DNA of 64,000 bases, taken from the NCBI GenBank assembly GCA_017503065.1, contig JAFVTT010000034.1, positions 1 through 64,000 on the forward strand. Reading direction: 5' to 3'. Shown here one piece after another: positions 15,051 to 24,020 of the stretch (the stretch's first letter is position 1; each line of letters begins with the position of its first letter). This DNA is from Bacteroidaceae bacterium. GTDB taxonomy: Bacteria > Bacteroidota > Bacteroidia > Bacteroidales > Bacteroidaceae. The notes beneath the pieces were generated by a model, which was not told the DNA's origin, searched no databases, and worked only from the letters and a program-made list of their open reading frames with translations. A program made the translations under genes and the position numbers.

Positions 15051-16041
15051 AATAATACTATTCTCAACCCTGACGCTTGCCTCATGTGTCGATGAGGTGC
15101 AGTTCGACAATACCCCCGAGGGCAATATGGAAGCCCTTTGGAAGATTATCGACGAGCACTATTGTTTCCTGGATTACAAGGCGGAGGCCATAGGCTTGGA
15201 TTGGGACGAGGTGCATGCAAGGTATCGTGGCAAGTTGGACAAGAATATGAGTTCCGCCCAGTTGCAGGAGGTACTCTGCAACATGCTTGCCGAGTTGCGC
15301 GACGGACATGTCAACCTCTACACAGCATCCGATGTGGGACGCTACTGGGCATGGAAAGAGGATTATCCCTCCAATCTCAACGATGAAATCAGGGAATCCT
15401 ACCTCGGTACGGACTATCGTATAGCCTCGGGTCTCTACTACCGCATCCTGGATGACAATGTGGGATACATCGTTTACAAGAGTTTCTCTTCGGGCATAGG
15501 AGAGGGCAACATTGCCGAGGTGCTGCACCATCTGCGCCTCTGCTCGGGCTTGATAATAGATGTCCGTGGCAATGGCGGCGGGCAGTTGGACTATGCCCAA
15601 AGGCTTGCATCGCATTTTACCAACGAGCGCATACTGACGGGTTACCGCTCGCACAAGACAGGTACGGGGCATTCCGACTTCTCCGACCTCACACCCGAAT
15701 ACCTTGAGCCCAGCGCCACGGTGCGCTGGCAGAAGCCTGCCATAGTACTTACCAACCGCGGATGCTATAGCGCCACAAACACCTTCGTGCGCGATATGCT
15801 CTGTTGCCCCAATGTCCGCACCCTGGGAGACAGTACCGGAGGCGGTAGCGGCATGCCCTTTACCAGTGAACTGCCCAACGGATGGCTGGTGCGCTTCAGC
15901 GCCTGTCCCCAGTACGACAGGGAGAAGCGCCACATAGAATTCGGCATCGCTCCCACCATACCATGCGAATTGAAGGCCGGGGACGTGGCAAAGGGCGAGG
16001 ATACGCTGATAGAAACAGCCCGCAAGTTGTTGGCAAGATGA
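14968..16041 (+). CDS. S41 family peptidase lipoprotein with repeat-derived N-terminus
   Basis: The mature part is a C-terminal-processing-protease (S41) protein: GYIVYKSFSSGIGEGNI, IIDVRGNGGGQLD, and TNRGCYSATNTFVRDM, with the Ser that aligns with the S41 nucleophile, then LGDSTGGGSGMPF. A lipobox LTLASC marks lipid anchoring. The frame upstream of the lipobox contains no ATG. Candidates are GTG 14806, GTG 14959 and TTG 14968, and the residues before LIILFSTLTLASC are encoded by TTTTCCG repeats (SVFRFSFSV...). The start given is therefore provisional (357 residues). The signal sequence seems to have been rebuilt, or broken, by repeat insertion. The next gene is 36 nt downstream. Confidence 0.75.
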   Translation: MITFPLSVFRFSFSVRDVFRFPFSVFRLIILFSTLTLASCVDEVQFDNTPEGNMEALWKIIDEHYCFLDYKAEAIGLDWDEVHARYRGKLDKNMSSAQLQEVLCNMLAELRDGHVNLYTASDVGRYWAWKEDYPSNLNDEIRESYLGTDYRIASGLYYRILDDNVGYIVYKSFSSGIGEGNIAEVLHHLRLCSGLIIDVRGNGGGQLDYAQRLASHFTNERILTGYRSHKTGTGHSDFSDLTPEYLEPSATVRWQKPAIVLTNRGCYSATNTFVRDMLCCPNVRTLGDSTGGGSGMPFTSELPNGWLVRFSACPQYDREKRHIEFGIAPTIPCELKAGDVAKGEDTLIETARKLLAR

Positions 16042-16077
16042 TGAAATCGCATATAAAGAAGTAATATAGATACTGCT

Positions 16078-16884
16078 ATGAAGCATCTGCGTTATATGGT
16101 CATATTCCCGTTGTTGCTGATAATGGTCTCCATTGTTGTCGGTTGGAGGTGCTATAGTCAGGCCAAGACAGAGATGGTGGAGGACCTGAACCAGGCCCTG
16201 CAACGTACGACGGTGGCGGATGAAGGAGTGGATGCCATGCTCGACTCCCTGTCCTGCATGCACGGCAACCCAATGCTCACTTTCAACGGCACTCACCATG
16301 GCTTTGCCCGGTTCCTGCGCATCCCATCCTTGCGCGACACGGCACATATATCCTATTCACTGGCTCAGGTCGGTGGGGAATGCAATGGCGGAACCACCCA
16401 TGCGCGTATTGTCAGCGACACAATCACGGTGCCTGGTTGCGGAGCCGACGGCAGGGATGTCCTTTTGGCGGTAAGGGCTTTTGCCAACCCCTCCATGGCA
16501 AGTGTTTTCGCTCATGCCGGCATGGCATGGCCCGTGGCGTCTTTTTTCCTGGGTCTGATGTTGCTCGCCTTCATGCTTGCAAACGGCAGGATTGTGCGTG
16601 CCACGCTGGTAGCCGATGAACCGTCGCGTGCCGACTTGGTGCTTACTCCCATGCAGCAGCAACTCATGGAAATGTTCCTTGCCAGTCCCGGCCGCACCCT
16701 TTCCAAGGAGGAAATCTGCTCTGCATTATGGCCCAAGAAGGACAATCCCGATGATTCTTTCTATACATTCATAAGCAGGATGAAGTCTTCCCTGTCCAGA
16801 CAATCCTCTTCGTTCAGAATAGAGAACAAGAGAGGACGGGAATATGTCCTTGCCGATGAAAAGGGCGATTCTGCACAGGGCTGA
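16078..16884 (+). CDS. Membrane-tethered winged-helix transcriptional regulator
   Basis: This 268-residue protein has an N-terminal membrane helix (about 5-23), an extracytoplasmic domain of about 125 residues with two Cys-containing stretches (GGECNGG, VPGCGADG), a second helix (about 154-174), and a cytoplasmic OmpR/PhoB-type winged helix (LTPMQQQLMEMFLASPG, LSKEEICSALWP, FYTFISRMKSSLSR, ENKRGREYVL). It looks like a one-component regulator sensing outside the membrane and binding DNA directly, unlike a two-component pair. The last 36 codons are duplicated at 20453, on the far side of the inserted island. Confidence 0.75.
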   Translation: MKHLRYMVIFPLLLIMVSIVVGWRCYSQAKTEMVEDLNQALQRTTVADEGVDAMLDSLSCMHGNPMLTFNGTHHGFARFLRIPSLRDTAHISYSLAQVGGECNGGTTHARIVSDTITVPGCGADGRDVLLAVRAFANPSMASVFAHAGMAWPVASFFLGLMLLAFMLANGRIVRATLVADEPSRADLVLTPMQQQLMEMFLASPGRTLSKEEICSALWPKKDNPDDSFYTFISRMKSSLSRQSSSFRIENKRGREYVLADEKGDSAQG

Positions 16885-16888
16885 TGCC
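16780..16888. repeat. Left 109-bp direct repeat of the island
   Basis: The 3' end of the winged-helix gene plus 4 bp after its stop. It matches 20453-20561 at about 105 of 109 positions with no gaps. Confidence 0.92.
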
Positions 16889-16966
16889 AGGTAACTTTTA
16901 TTGCTTATTCTCTGCCCCTCCATAAATATATATTTGAAGAGTATGAAGAGCAAGTCTTTCACAAGT

Positions 16967-17175
16967 TTATTTAAACCTTTTTTTCTTCAAGTCTTTTTCT
17001 GAAAGCTCAATTACCAAGCGTTTTGGCATAGGTATTTTTTCTTTCACTTTTTCAATAGACTTACAATATGCCTCAATAGAAGGTGTAAATGGAACTCCGT
17101 ATTTGATTCCATTGACAAATTGAGCCAAGGACACTGTAAATTTAAAGTAATAATAACGTGAGTTTGACGAATTTA
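16967..17175 (-). pseudogene. C-terminal fragment of an unrecognised protein
   Basis: On the minus strand a frame without a usable start reads ...YYYFKFTVSLAQFVNG, KYGVPFTPSIEAYCKSIEKV, then PMPKRLVIELSEKDLKKKRFK and a TAA at 16969-16967. The well-formed alternation of hydrophobic and charged residues suggests a real former C-terminus. It follows the truncated HTH gene in another frame, so deletion or frameshift is likely. Confidence 0.4.
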
Positions 17176-17178
17176 AAA

Positions 17179-17373
17179 TTATTGGTGTCCGATAAAATAG
17201 AAAATGTCCTTTTCTATTGTTCTTTTGATAACGCCATTGGTATCTGGGTACATTTCGGAAAGACGATAGTTTACCTCCTCCGTCAGATCATCCAAGGAGT
17301 AGTTATGATACCGGTTGCTCAGTAAATCATCCAGTATTTTATACCTGGTCATTGCATTCTTATTCGCTGGCAT
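17179..17373 (-). pseudogene. Truncated WYL-type regulator (HTH only)
   Basis: MPANKNAMTRYKILDDLLSN, then YSLDDLTEEVNYRLSEMY and IKRTIEKDI, is the N-terminal helix-turn-helix seen in Bacteroidetes WYL-domain regulators. Those normally continue for about 300 residues with the WYL and C-terminal domains. Here the frame stops a few residues after the HTH. ATG 17373 overlaps the end of the 490-residue gene by 14 nt. A remnant is more likely than a functional mini-regulator, although a free HTH could still bind DNA. Confidence 0.55.
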
Positions 17374-18832
17374 GGTCTTCTTTTTTATATTCTTCAATAT
17401 TCTCTGTCCTCTTCAGACAAACAGTCAAACGTTCTTCTACTCTTTCGCGTTTCCGAATCTTGTCTTGAAGATTATACACCTTTTGACTTAACTCGTTGAT
17501 TTCTTCTTCGAGCTTGACATATAAGGGGTTCTTCTCACGGAAAATCTTGTCATGTGCAATTTTCTCTGCGAAAGTCATTTTTGCCTGAAGGCGCTCTTTC
17601 CGCTTGTCAAAATATAATTTTCTGTTTTCCTTAAACTTAATTTGTCGTTCAAGATTCATTTCTTCCCTCTTGAATGTTTCAATCGTTGAACGAACACTAT
17701 TCAGTACTGGAGGAATTTCTGGCTTAATTCCTTTGTTCATTGATAGAATTTCATTTATCAATGCAGACATATCTCCACAGACCTCCTGCAGTTGTCTAAG
17801 ACTTTCGACGAACAACAAAGCTCCTGTAATTTTTTCGGCCTTAAACAATGTGGTCAGTTCGTCCGCCATGGTTTCCATCATAACAAACTCATCTTTGTTA
17901 AAAGGACGTATAACGCTGAGACGAATTTCAGATGAAATTGAATCTTTAATTCTGCTTTGAACTTCAGCTGGATTATCCATAATGGCTCGTAAACCCTTCA
18001 TCATCTCTTCAACTTCTTTTATCACATATTCACCGATAAATTTTTTCGGGTCAGCTATTGACTGATTAACGAAGTCAGCGATGAAATCAATTGATGCCTC
18101 CCAGCTCTCTCGTAGAGGACGATATGCCCTTGTGCATGCCATCAGAGATTTCATGTTGGCATAATAGTAGTGAACAAGGTATGAATACGGCAGGATGACA
18201 ATATCCTTATACTTGACAGCGAGATTGAAGTACGCCGCACTGCCATAACCAAAATTAGTCCTTAATTCAACTGTAATATCGTCATTGATTGTATGCGTAT
18301 ATGTAGAGTACCCAACAATATCACGAGAGTACAATTTTATATCGTCATATTCTCTTATCTTCTTTACAGTTTCGCTAAGTCGCAGACATTTAATGTATAT
18401 AGATGCCTTCTTTAGATACTTCTTTTTAGCTGAATGATCGGTCTCTTTTATTTCCTTATCCAGCTTCAACTCTAAAGCCTCCTTGGTTTCTTTGCTGAAA
18501 CGATGCTTCGCATTGAAAGCCGTTTCTATTTCCTTAACACCTTTTACATAATCCGCATAAGAAATTTCTTTAGGAACAGAACGGCTGTCTATATAGCTGT
18601 CATTGTATTCACTTGGATAGCAAAAGGCAAAGGCCTTAACTTTAGGAGAAAAGACAGAATAGAAATATGCCGCCATATCGTAAATAGTTCTGTTAGGATT
18701 ATCCACCATAGCTCCTAATTCTGCAATGAATACCTCAGAACTTGGTATGTCCATTCTCTTTACACTAAGAGTTGCATCGCTGTTTTCGACTAGTGCAAGT
18801 ACATATTTTTCATTAACTTGATTTTTCTCCAT
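17360..18832 (-). CDS. Unknown 490-residue coiled-coil protein
   Basis: No family was recognised. The first 250 residues look globular, with an aromatic patch (ILPYSYLVHYYYANM). The middle holds helices with EEMMKGLRAIMDN and MADELTTLF. Residues about 390-485 are highly charged and heptad-like (EEMNLERQIKFKENRKLYFD, ELSQKVYNLQDKIRKRERVE), predicting a long coiled coil. There is no signal peptide or membrane helix. Gene order is ATPase, this gene, then the WYL-type HTH, all leftward, so a WYL-regulated accessory (possibly defence) locus is plausible but not shown. Confidence 0.65.
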   Translation of the reverse strand: MEKNQVNEKYVLALVENSDATLSVKRMDIPSSEVFIAELGAMVDNPNRTIYDMAAYFYSVFSPKVKAFAFCYPSEYNDSYIDSRSVPKEISYADYVKGVKEIETAFNAKHRFSKETKEALELKLDKEIKETDHSAKKKYLKKASIYIKCLRLSETVKKIREYDDIKLYSRDIVGYSTYTHTINDDITVELRTNFGYGSAAYFNLAVKYKDIVILPYSYLVHYYYANMKSLMACTRAYRPLRESWEASIDFIADFVNQSIADPKKFIGEYVIKEVEEMMKGLRAIMDNPAEVQSRIKDSISSEIRLSVIRPFNKDEFVMMETMADELTTLFKAEKITGALLFVESLRQLQEVCGDMSALINEILSMNKGIKPEIPPVLNSVRSTIETFKREEMNLERQIKFKENRKLYFDKRKERLQAKMTFAEKIAHDKIFREKNPLYVKLEEEINELSQKVYNLQDKIRKRERVEERLTVCLKRTENIEEYKKEDHASE

Positions 18833-18939
18833 AACCAGTTTTTATTTTCGAATACAAAGTTCGGGACGTTCTACGAACCTTATGTTCGCCGACAATAAAT
18901 CTTATAGTATCGTTAGTTACCATGTGGGCTGATTAGCAT

Positions 18940-20307
18940 CTAAAGGAACATAGACATATACATTGGTAGCAATATCAGGTCCTGCTCTTTACGAATATCC
19001 TTCGAGTGAAGGAGGTATCGTTGCAGGATGCGGGCCGAGAACTTTTTCTGGAATTCATCGATTGAAACATGAAGATTGGATACTGATGACTTGACTTCTA
19101 TTGGGCATATTTTTGTTTTACGCGACAATAGAAAGTCTATCTCGTAGTTGTGTTTGCCCGATGGCGTCGGCCACGTGTGGTAATACAACTTATTTCCGGC
19201 GGCTGTCAGTATCTGCGAAACCACGTTCTCATAGACATAGCCCACATCAGCCTTCAGTTTGTCACTCAGCAATTTCTGGTAAATGGCGTTCTCTGTAAAT
19301 TTATCGTCCCAGAAAGCGAGAGTGACAAACAGCCCCGTATCTCCGCAAAACAATTTGAACTGGTCGCGGTTGATGTGTGATGCCAGTCCTGCACTTGGGT
19401 CGTTAGCATGATAAGCTATATTGACGGTCATGGAATCTTTGAGGATATTTATCTGACCTCTCAAACGATCCAGTTTGCCACCTTCAATCACGCTACTAAT
19501 CTGATAGCGAGATGCGTTACTGCTTAGTTGAGCAGGAATGGCGTGAAACAGGTCAGAGGTTTGGCCTGATGGATCCAAGTCGTAGAAATCCTCATCGTAT
19601 AGGTCAAGGATGCTGCGCTTGCGTTGGTCAACAATGCTCATGTCGTGTGTGTCAAGGTAGTCATTGACTGCCTGGGGCATGCCTCCAACCAAAACATACA
19701 GACGGAAATCGCGCATCATACGACGATTCGTATCGTCACTCAGTGGACTCAAATTGTCGAACATTGTACGCAAAATGGGAATTGTCTGATCGTCTCCCAA
19801 TGCCCAACGAAACTCCTCATAGTCCATAGGATACATATCAAGGCGTGTCTCCTCACTGGGAATGAGAATATTGTTCTGGTGGCTATTCTTGCCTGCTGAT
19901 TTCCATTTACGTTTGATGCTCAACAGAGAGCCTGTTTCAATGTAATCGTAGCGTCCGTCGGCCACAAGTGTTTTAATGGCTTGACGGGCTAATGGCTGCT
20001 TTTGTATTTCATCAAAGATGATGACCGACTTGCGTGGTTTCAGGCTTGTCCGATAGTTAAGTTGCAACTGGGTGAAGATGTAGTCTAAATTGGAGACATC
20101 TTCAAACAAACGATGTATTGCCTGTGTTGCCTTTGAGAAGTCAACCAATATGTAACTCTCGTATTCATGGCGGGCAAACTCCTCGGCAACAGTGGATTTG
20201 CCGACACGTCTTGCACCCCTAATAAGAAGTGCGGTTGTCCCGTGCTGATTTTGTTTCCAACTCAGCATTTGCTCATAGATCTTGCGCCTAAATATTCTTT
20301 CTGCCAT
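18940..20307 (-). CDS. AAA ATPase with DUF4143 domain
   Basis: In this 455-residue protein, the N-terminal AAA_14-type ATPase shows Walker A GARRVGKSTVAEEFA, Walker B VIIFDEIQKQP and sensor ETGSLLS. The C-terminal DUF4143 domain carries a PD-(D/E)XK-like core, YEIDFLLSRKTKICPIEVKSS. These ATPases are common, frequently duplicated and horizontally moved in Bacteroidales. Their cellular role is not established. The gene lies at the right end of the island, transcribed leftward. Confidence 0.9.
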   Translation of the reverse strand: MAERIFRRKIYEQMLSWKQNQHGTTALLIRGARRVGKSTVAEEFARHEYESYILVDFSKATQAIHRLFEDVSNLDYIFTQLQLNYRTSLKPRKSVIIFDEIQKQPLARQAIKTLVADGRYDYIETGSLLSIKRKWKSAGKNSHQNNILIPSEETRLDMYPMDYEEFRWALGDDQTIPILRTMFDNLSPLSDDTNRRMMRDFRLYVLVGGMPQAVNDYLDTHDMSIVDQRKRSILDLYDEDFYDLDPSGQTSDLFHAIPAQLSSNASRYQISSVIEGGKLDRLRGQINILKDSMTVNIAYHANDPSAGLASHINRDQFKLFCGDTGLFVTLAFWDDKFTENAIYQKLLSDKLKADVGYVYENVVSQILTAAGNKLYYHTWPTPSGKHNYEIDFLLSRKTKICPIEVKSSVSNLHVSIDEFQKKFSARILQRYLLHSKDIRKEQDLILLPMYMSMFL

Positions 20308-20452
20308 CGTTTTTTAATTTTATTCGGTGTAAAGGTAGATATAAAATCCCAGTTATTAAAGGGAAAAGAATAAAAAATGCCGAAATCCTCAAAGGAATCC
20401 ATCTTGTATATGCCGAAATTCTCAATGTGTACCAATCGAATTCATTCGCCAC

Positions 20453-20561
20453 ATGAAGTCTTCCCTGTCCAGACAATCCTCTTCGTACAGGATAGAGAAC
20501 AAGAGAGGACGGGAATATGTCCTTGCCGATGAAAAGGGCGATTTTGCACAGGACTGATGCC
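20453..20561. repeat. Right 109-bp direct repeat; duplicated regulator 3' end
   Basis: Copy of 16780-16888. It still encodes the final 34 residues of the winged-helix regulator in frame (ATG 20453 to TGA 20555-20557) with three conservative or late substitutions. A spacer of about 115 bp with no visible gene leads to the DUF2723 gene. Confidence 0.92.
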
Positions 20562-20678
20562 GGAAGCGCTGTGCCGTGCTGCTTCCTCGCGTAATTGTAA
20601 GGGTAATGTAAGGTAGGTTTTGCATGAAGGTATGCCGCTCCTTCATATCTTTGCCGGAGAAACCAAATCCGTGCAATC

Positions 20679-23600
20679 ATGCAAAAGTTCCGATTCAATC
20701 TTGTAGACCGCATCATGGGGTGGGTGGCGTTTGCCATTGCCGCCACGGTCTATTGTCTTACGGCAGAGCCTACGGCAAGCCTGTGGGACTGCTCCGAGTT
20801 CATCATTTCCGCCTATAAACTGGAGATAGGCCATCCGCCAGGCGCGCCCTTTTTCATGCTTACGGCCAACCTCTTCTCCCAGTTTGCCTCCGACCCGTCC
20901 CAAGTGGCATACATGGTGAACATCATGTCTGCCCTGCTCAGTGCCGGGTGCATCATGCTTCTGTTCTGGACGGTGTCCCACCTGATGCGCCGTCTGCTAT
21001 GCGGTTATGGCGAGGTGGAGCGTATGCAGGATCTCCTCCTGATTGAAGGTTCCGCGCTGGTGGGCGCACTGGCCTGCATGTTCAGCGATTCCTTCTGGTA
21101 TTCTGCGGTGGAAGCGGAGGTTTATGCCTATTCCAGTTTCCTTACCGCCCTGGTGTTCTGGCTCATGCTGAAGTGGGACGAGGAGGCGGATGCCCCCGGT
21201 TCTGACCGTTGGCTTCTGCTCATATCATATTTCATAGGTCTGTCCATAGGTGTGCATCTGCTGAATCTGCTCTGCATACCGGCCATGGTGCTGGTGTATT
21301 ACTTCCGTAGAACGCGGAACGTGGGCATGTGTGGCATCTGCAAGGCATTGCTAATAAGTTTTGCCTTGCTTGGCGGCATACTCTACGGACTCATACCCGG
21401 AGTGTTGTGGTTGGCAGGCAGGGCAGAACTGCTGGCCGTAAACCTGTTGGGACTTCCCTTCAATTCCGGGCTTCTTGCCTTTATATTATTGCTTTCCGTA
21501 CTGATTGCCTGGGGGCTGTGGCGCTGGCACGGAACGAAAAGGCTTGTCCTGTCCTGTGTGACCCTGATACTGGTCGGTTTCAGTTGCTATGGTGTAATCC
21601 TTGTCCGCTCTGCCGCCAATCCGCCAATGGACGAGAATTCCCCCGAGGACGTCTTCGCCCTGAAGCGCTACCTCAACAGGGAGCAGTACGAGGATAACCC
21701 CCTGTTCTACGGCCCGACGTACAAGGCAAAGCCCGAATACGAGCGCAAGGGTGACTTTATGGTTGCCAAGCGCAGGGATGGAGAGACCGTCTGGCGCAAG
21801 TCGGAGAAGATGGGGCGCTACATGGATGTGGGCAAGAAGATAGAGTACGTTTACGACCAGAATATGCTTTTTCCACGTATGCACTCGTCACGTCATGCCC
21901 AGGCCTATGAGCAGTGGATGGGAGGCGTGGAGGGACCCACGATGAAGGAAAACATCGGTTTCTTCATCTCCTACCAATTATATTATATGTATATAAGGTA
22001 CTTCCTGTGGAACTTCGTCGGCCGGCAGAACGACATCCCCGGCAACGGAGAGACGGAGCACGGCAACTGGATAACGGGCATAGATGCCGTGGACGGTTTG
22101 CTCTTGGGGTGCGATATGGACAAACTCCCCTCCGACCTGAGGGAGAACAAGGGACGCAATGTCTATTACGCCCTGCCCCTGCTCTTGGGACTGTTGGGCA
22201 TGGTGTGGCAACGCAGGCGAGGCGCTCAGGGCAGGGCACAGTTCCTCGTCACCTTCTGGCTTTTCTTCATGACAGGAATAGCCATAGTCCTGTACCTCAA
22301 CCAGACTCCCCTGCAGGCCAGGGAGAGGGACTATTCCTATGCCGGCTCCTTCTATGCCTTCTGCATCTGGGTGGGACTTGGCACCGGTGCGGTGGCCTCG
22401 TTGCTGAGGCGCATGAAGTTGGGAGAGCGCACCTCGGCTGTTGCCGGCGTGCTCCTGTCTCTGCTTGTGCCCATACAGATGGGATACCAGAACTGGGACG
22501 ACCACGACCGTAGCGGACGCTATACCTGCCGCGACTTCGGACGGAACTATCTGGAGACGGCACCCGAGGAGGGCTGTCCCATCATATTCTGCCACGGCGA
22601 CAACGACACCTTCCCGCTTTGGTATGTCCAGGAAGTGGAGGGGAAACGCACGGAGGCAAGGGCATGCAATCTGTCCTATGCCGGTGCCGACTGGTACGTG
22701 GATCAGATGCTCCGCCCTGCCTACGGCTCTCCGGCTTTCCCTTTGGGATGGGAAACTGAAGACTATAGTTATGGCAACAACGACGTGGTGCGGATAGAGC
22801 CCGAACTGCACGACAGGGTCCTTGCCCTCTACAGGCAGGAACCTCACACTCTAAGGAGAATTCTGGGCGAAGAACCGTTCGATATGGCCAACATACTGAG
22901 GCATTGGGTGTTCAACCGCACGGACGGCATGAGCGAGGAGGATGTGCGCCTGCGGCGGTATGTGAAGGCTCTTGCCTGCGGTCGCGAGGACGAATGGGAA
23001 ACACTGGACATACGCTGCATCCCCACCGACACGGCCTTTGCCGTGCAGAAGTCGGGCAAACGTATGCCCCTGTCCTTTGCCGGCAAGGATATGCTGTTCA
23101 AGAGCGACCTGCTGATACTCCAACTCCTCGTAAATGCCGATGAAACCAGGCCTTTGTATGTGACTACGTCCATGAACGTGGATGATGTGGCATATCTTAA
23201 ACCTCATCTTGTGCTCGAAGGCCTGCTATATCGCATCGTCCCCTCCGATAGCCTGGAAACGGAAATGCGTGTGGACGTGGAGCGCTTGTACGGCAACATT
23301 ATGGAGCGCTTTTCCTACGGCGGCCTGTCCGACACTGAGGTCTATGCCGACTATGATGTAAGGAAGATGGCATACGGTCATCAGCACAAGATGGCCACGC
23401 TGATAGACGCCCTGCTGGGGCAGGGAGACGGAGAGCGCGCCTTGGCCGTGGTGCGCAAATGGCAGAGGGAAATGCCTCCGCAGGTCGTGCCCTATGACGA
23501 TGCCGCCCTGTCCATGCTGCGTTGCCTCTACCATACTGGGCATCACGAGGAGGCCGATACACTTGCCGCGGACATGCTCTCCCGTTCGGTGGAGTGGTTG

Positions 23601-23756
23601 GATTGGATAGGCACGTTGCGCCCCGAGCGCCGTCGCGGTTCCGCCTTCACGGAATACCGTTGGAATCGTATAATGGAAAGGACCGTGTCCATGTTGTTCC
23701 ATTACGACAGGAAAGAACTTCTCAGTACCTATTTCCCCGAACAAATATCAAAATAA
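20679..23756 (+). CDS. DUF2723 membrane protein, GT117-like glycosyltransferase
   Basis: A 1025-residue protein. The N-terminal 550 residues carry about ten to twelve membrane helices, with the hallmark TASLWDCSEFIISAYKLEIG and HPPGAPFF in the first luminal loop, as in DUF2723. That family is related to protein O-mannosyltransferases and is now often labelled GT117. The acidic WDCSEF loop corresponds to the catalytic region of GT-C enzymes. The C-terminal 450 residues are soluble and contain DRDYSYAGSFYAF-like and helical repeat text. A role in protein or surface glycan O-glycosylation is inferred from the family. The stop overlaps the next gene (TAATG). Confidence 0.85.
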   Translation: MQKFRFNLVDRIMGWVAFAIAATVYCLTAEPTASLWDCSEFIISAYKLEIGHPPGAPFFMLTANLFSQFASDPSQVAYMVNIMSALLSAGCIMLLFWTVSHLMRRLLCGYGEVERMQDLLLIEGSALVGALACMFSDSFWYSAVEAEVYAYSSFLTALVFWLMLKWDEEADAPGSDRWLLLISYFIGLSIGVHLLNLLCIPAMVLVYYFRRTRNVGMCGICKALLISFALLGGILYGLIPGVLWLAGRAELLAVNLLGLPFNSGLLAFILLLSVLIAWGLWRWHGTKRLVLSCVTLILVGFSCYGVILVRSAANPPMDENSPEDVFALKRYLNREQYEDNPLFYGPTYKAKPEYERKGDFMVAKRRDGETVWRKSEKMGRYMDVGKKIEYVYDQNMLFPRMHSSRHAQAYEQWMGGVEGPTMKENIGFFISYQLYYMYIRYFLWNFVGRQNDIPGNGETEHGNWITGIDAVDGLLLGCDMDKLPSDLRENKGRNVYYALPLLLGLLGMVWQRRRGAQGRAQFLVTFWLFFMTGIAIVLYLNQTPLQARERDYSYAGSFYAFCIWVGLGTGAVASLLRRMKLGERTSAVAGVLLSLLVPIQMGYQNWDDHDRSGRYTCRDFGRNYLETAPEEGCPIIFCHGDNDTFPLWYVQEVEGKRTEARACNLSYAGADWYVDQMLRPAYGSPAFPLGWETEDYSYGNNDVVRIEPELHDRVLALYRQEPHTLRRILGEEPFDMANILRHWVFNRTDGMSEEDVRLRRYVKALACGREDEWETLDIRCIPTDTAFAVQKSGKRMPLSFAGKDMLFKSDLLILQLLVNADETRPLYVTTSMNVDDVAYLKPHLVLEGLLYRIVPSDSLETEMRVDVERLYGNIMERFSYGGLSDTEVYADYDVRKMAYGHQHKMATLIDALLGQGDGERALAVVRKWQREMPPQVVPYDDAALSMLRCLYHTGHHEEADTLAADMLSRSVEWLDWIGTLRPERRRGSAFTEYRWNRIMERTVSMLFHYDRKELLSTYFPEQISK

Positions 23757-23986
23757 TGCCTATGACCCTGAAACGCCTCTTCGTGGAACGCACGCACTAT
23801 GTCGTTTCCGCCCTTGCCGTATCCCTCATCCTGTTGGGCCTCCTGCTCATGACAGGAGAGGGCAGTAGCAACGAAACCTTCTGTCCCGACATCTTCTCCG
23901 CACGGAGGATAACCCTCGCACCCCTCCTGTGCCTCGCCGGTTACCTGTTGCTCATTCCGGCCATATTATGGCGCAGAAAGACGTGA
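23756..23986 (+). CDS. DUF3098 family small membrane protein
   Basis: From ATG 23756 (overlapping the previous stop), 76 residues contain two membrane helices separated by the DUF3098 hallmark CPDIFSARRITLAPLLC. Small two-helix proteins of this family are conserved in Bacteroidetes, often near cell-division or envelope genes. Function is unknown. Coupling to the DUF2723 gene suggests a shared envelope role. Confidence 0.8.
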   Translation: MPMTLKRLFVERTHYVVSALAVSLILLGLLLMTGEGSSNETFCPDIFSARRITLAPLLCLAGYLLLIPAILWRRKT

Positions 23987-24020
23987 AGGTGGGCGGTGGC
24001 CATGCGGATGATGAACTTTT

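Larger units (their letters stand above)
16889..20452. mobile_element. AT-rich accessory island between direct repeats
   Basis: The 3.56-kb stretch between the two 109-bp repeats is markedly more AT-rich than flanking DNA and holds only leftward genes: an AAA/DUF4143 ATPase, an unknown 490-residue protein, a truncated WYL-type HTH and a gene fragment. The repeat at the right end would restore an intact 3' end to the regulator gene on excision, which is the usual signature of integration into a gene's 3' end. No integrase or transposase remains, so it may be a passive or decayed insertion. Confidence 0.75.

Noticed and set aside
14597..15125. Minus-strand frames rich in KRKTENGK text
   Set aside because: The residues come from CGGAAAA/TTTTCCG tandem repeats and palindromes.
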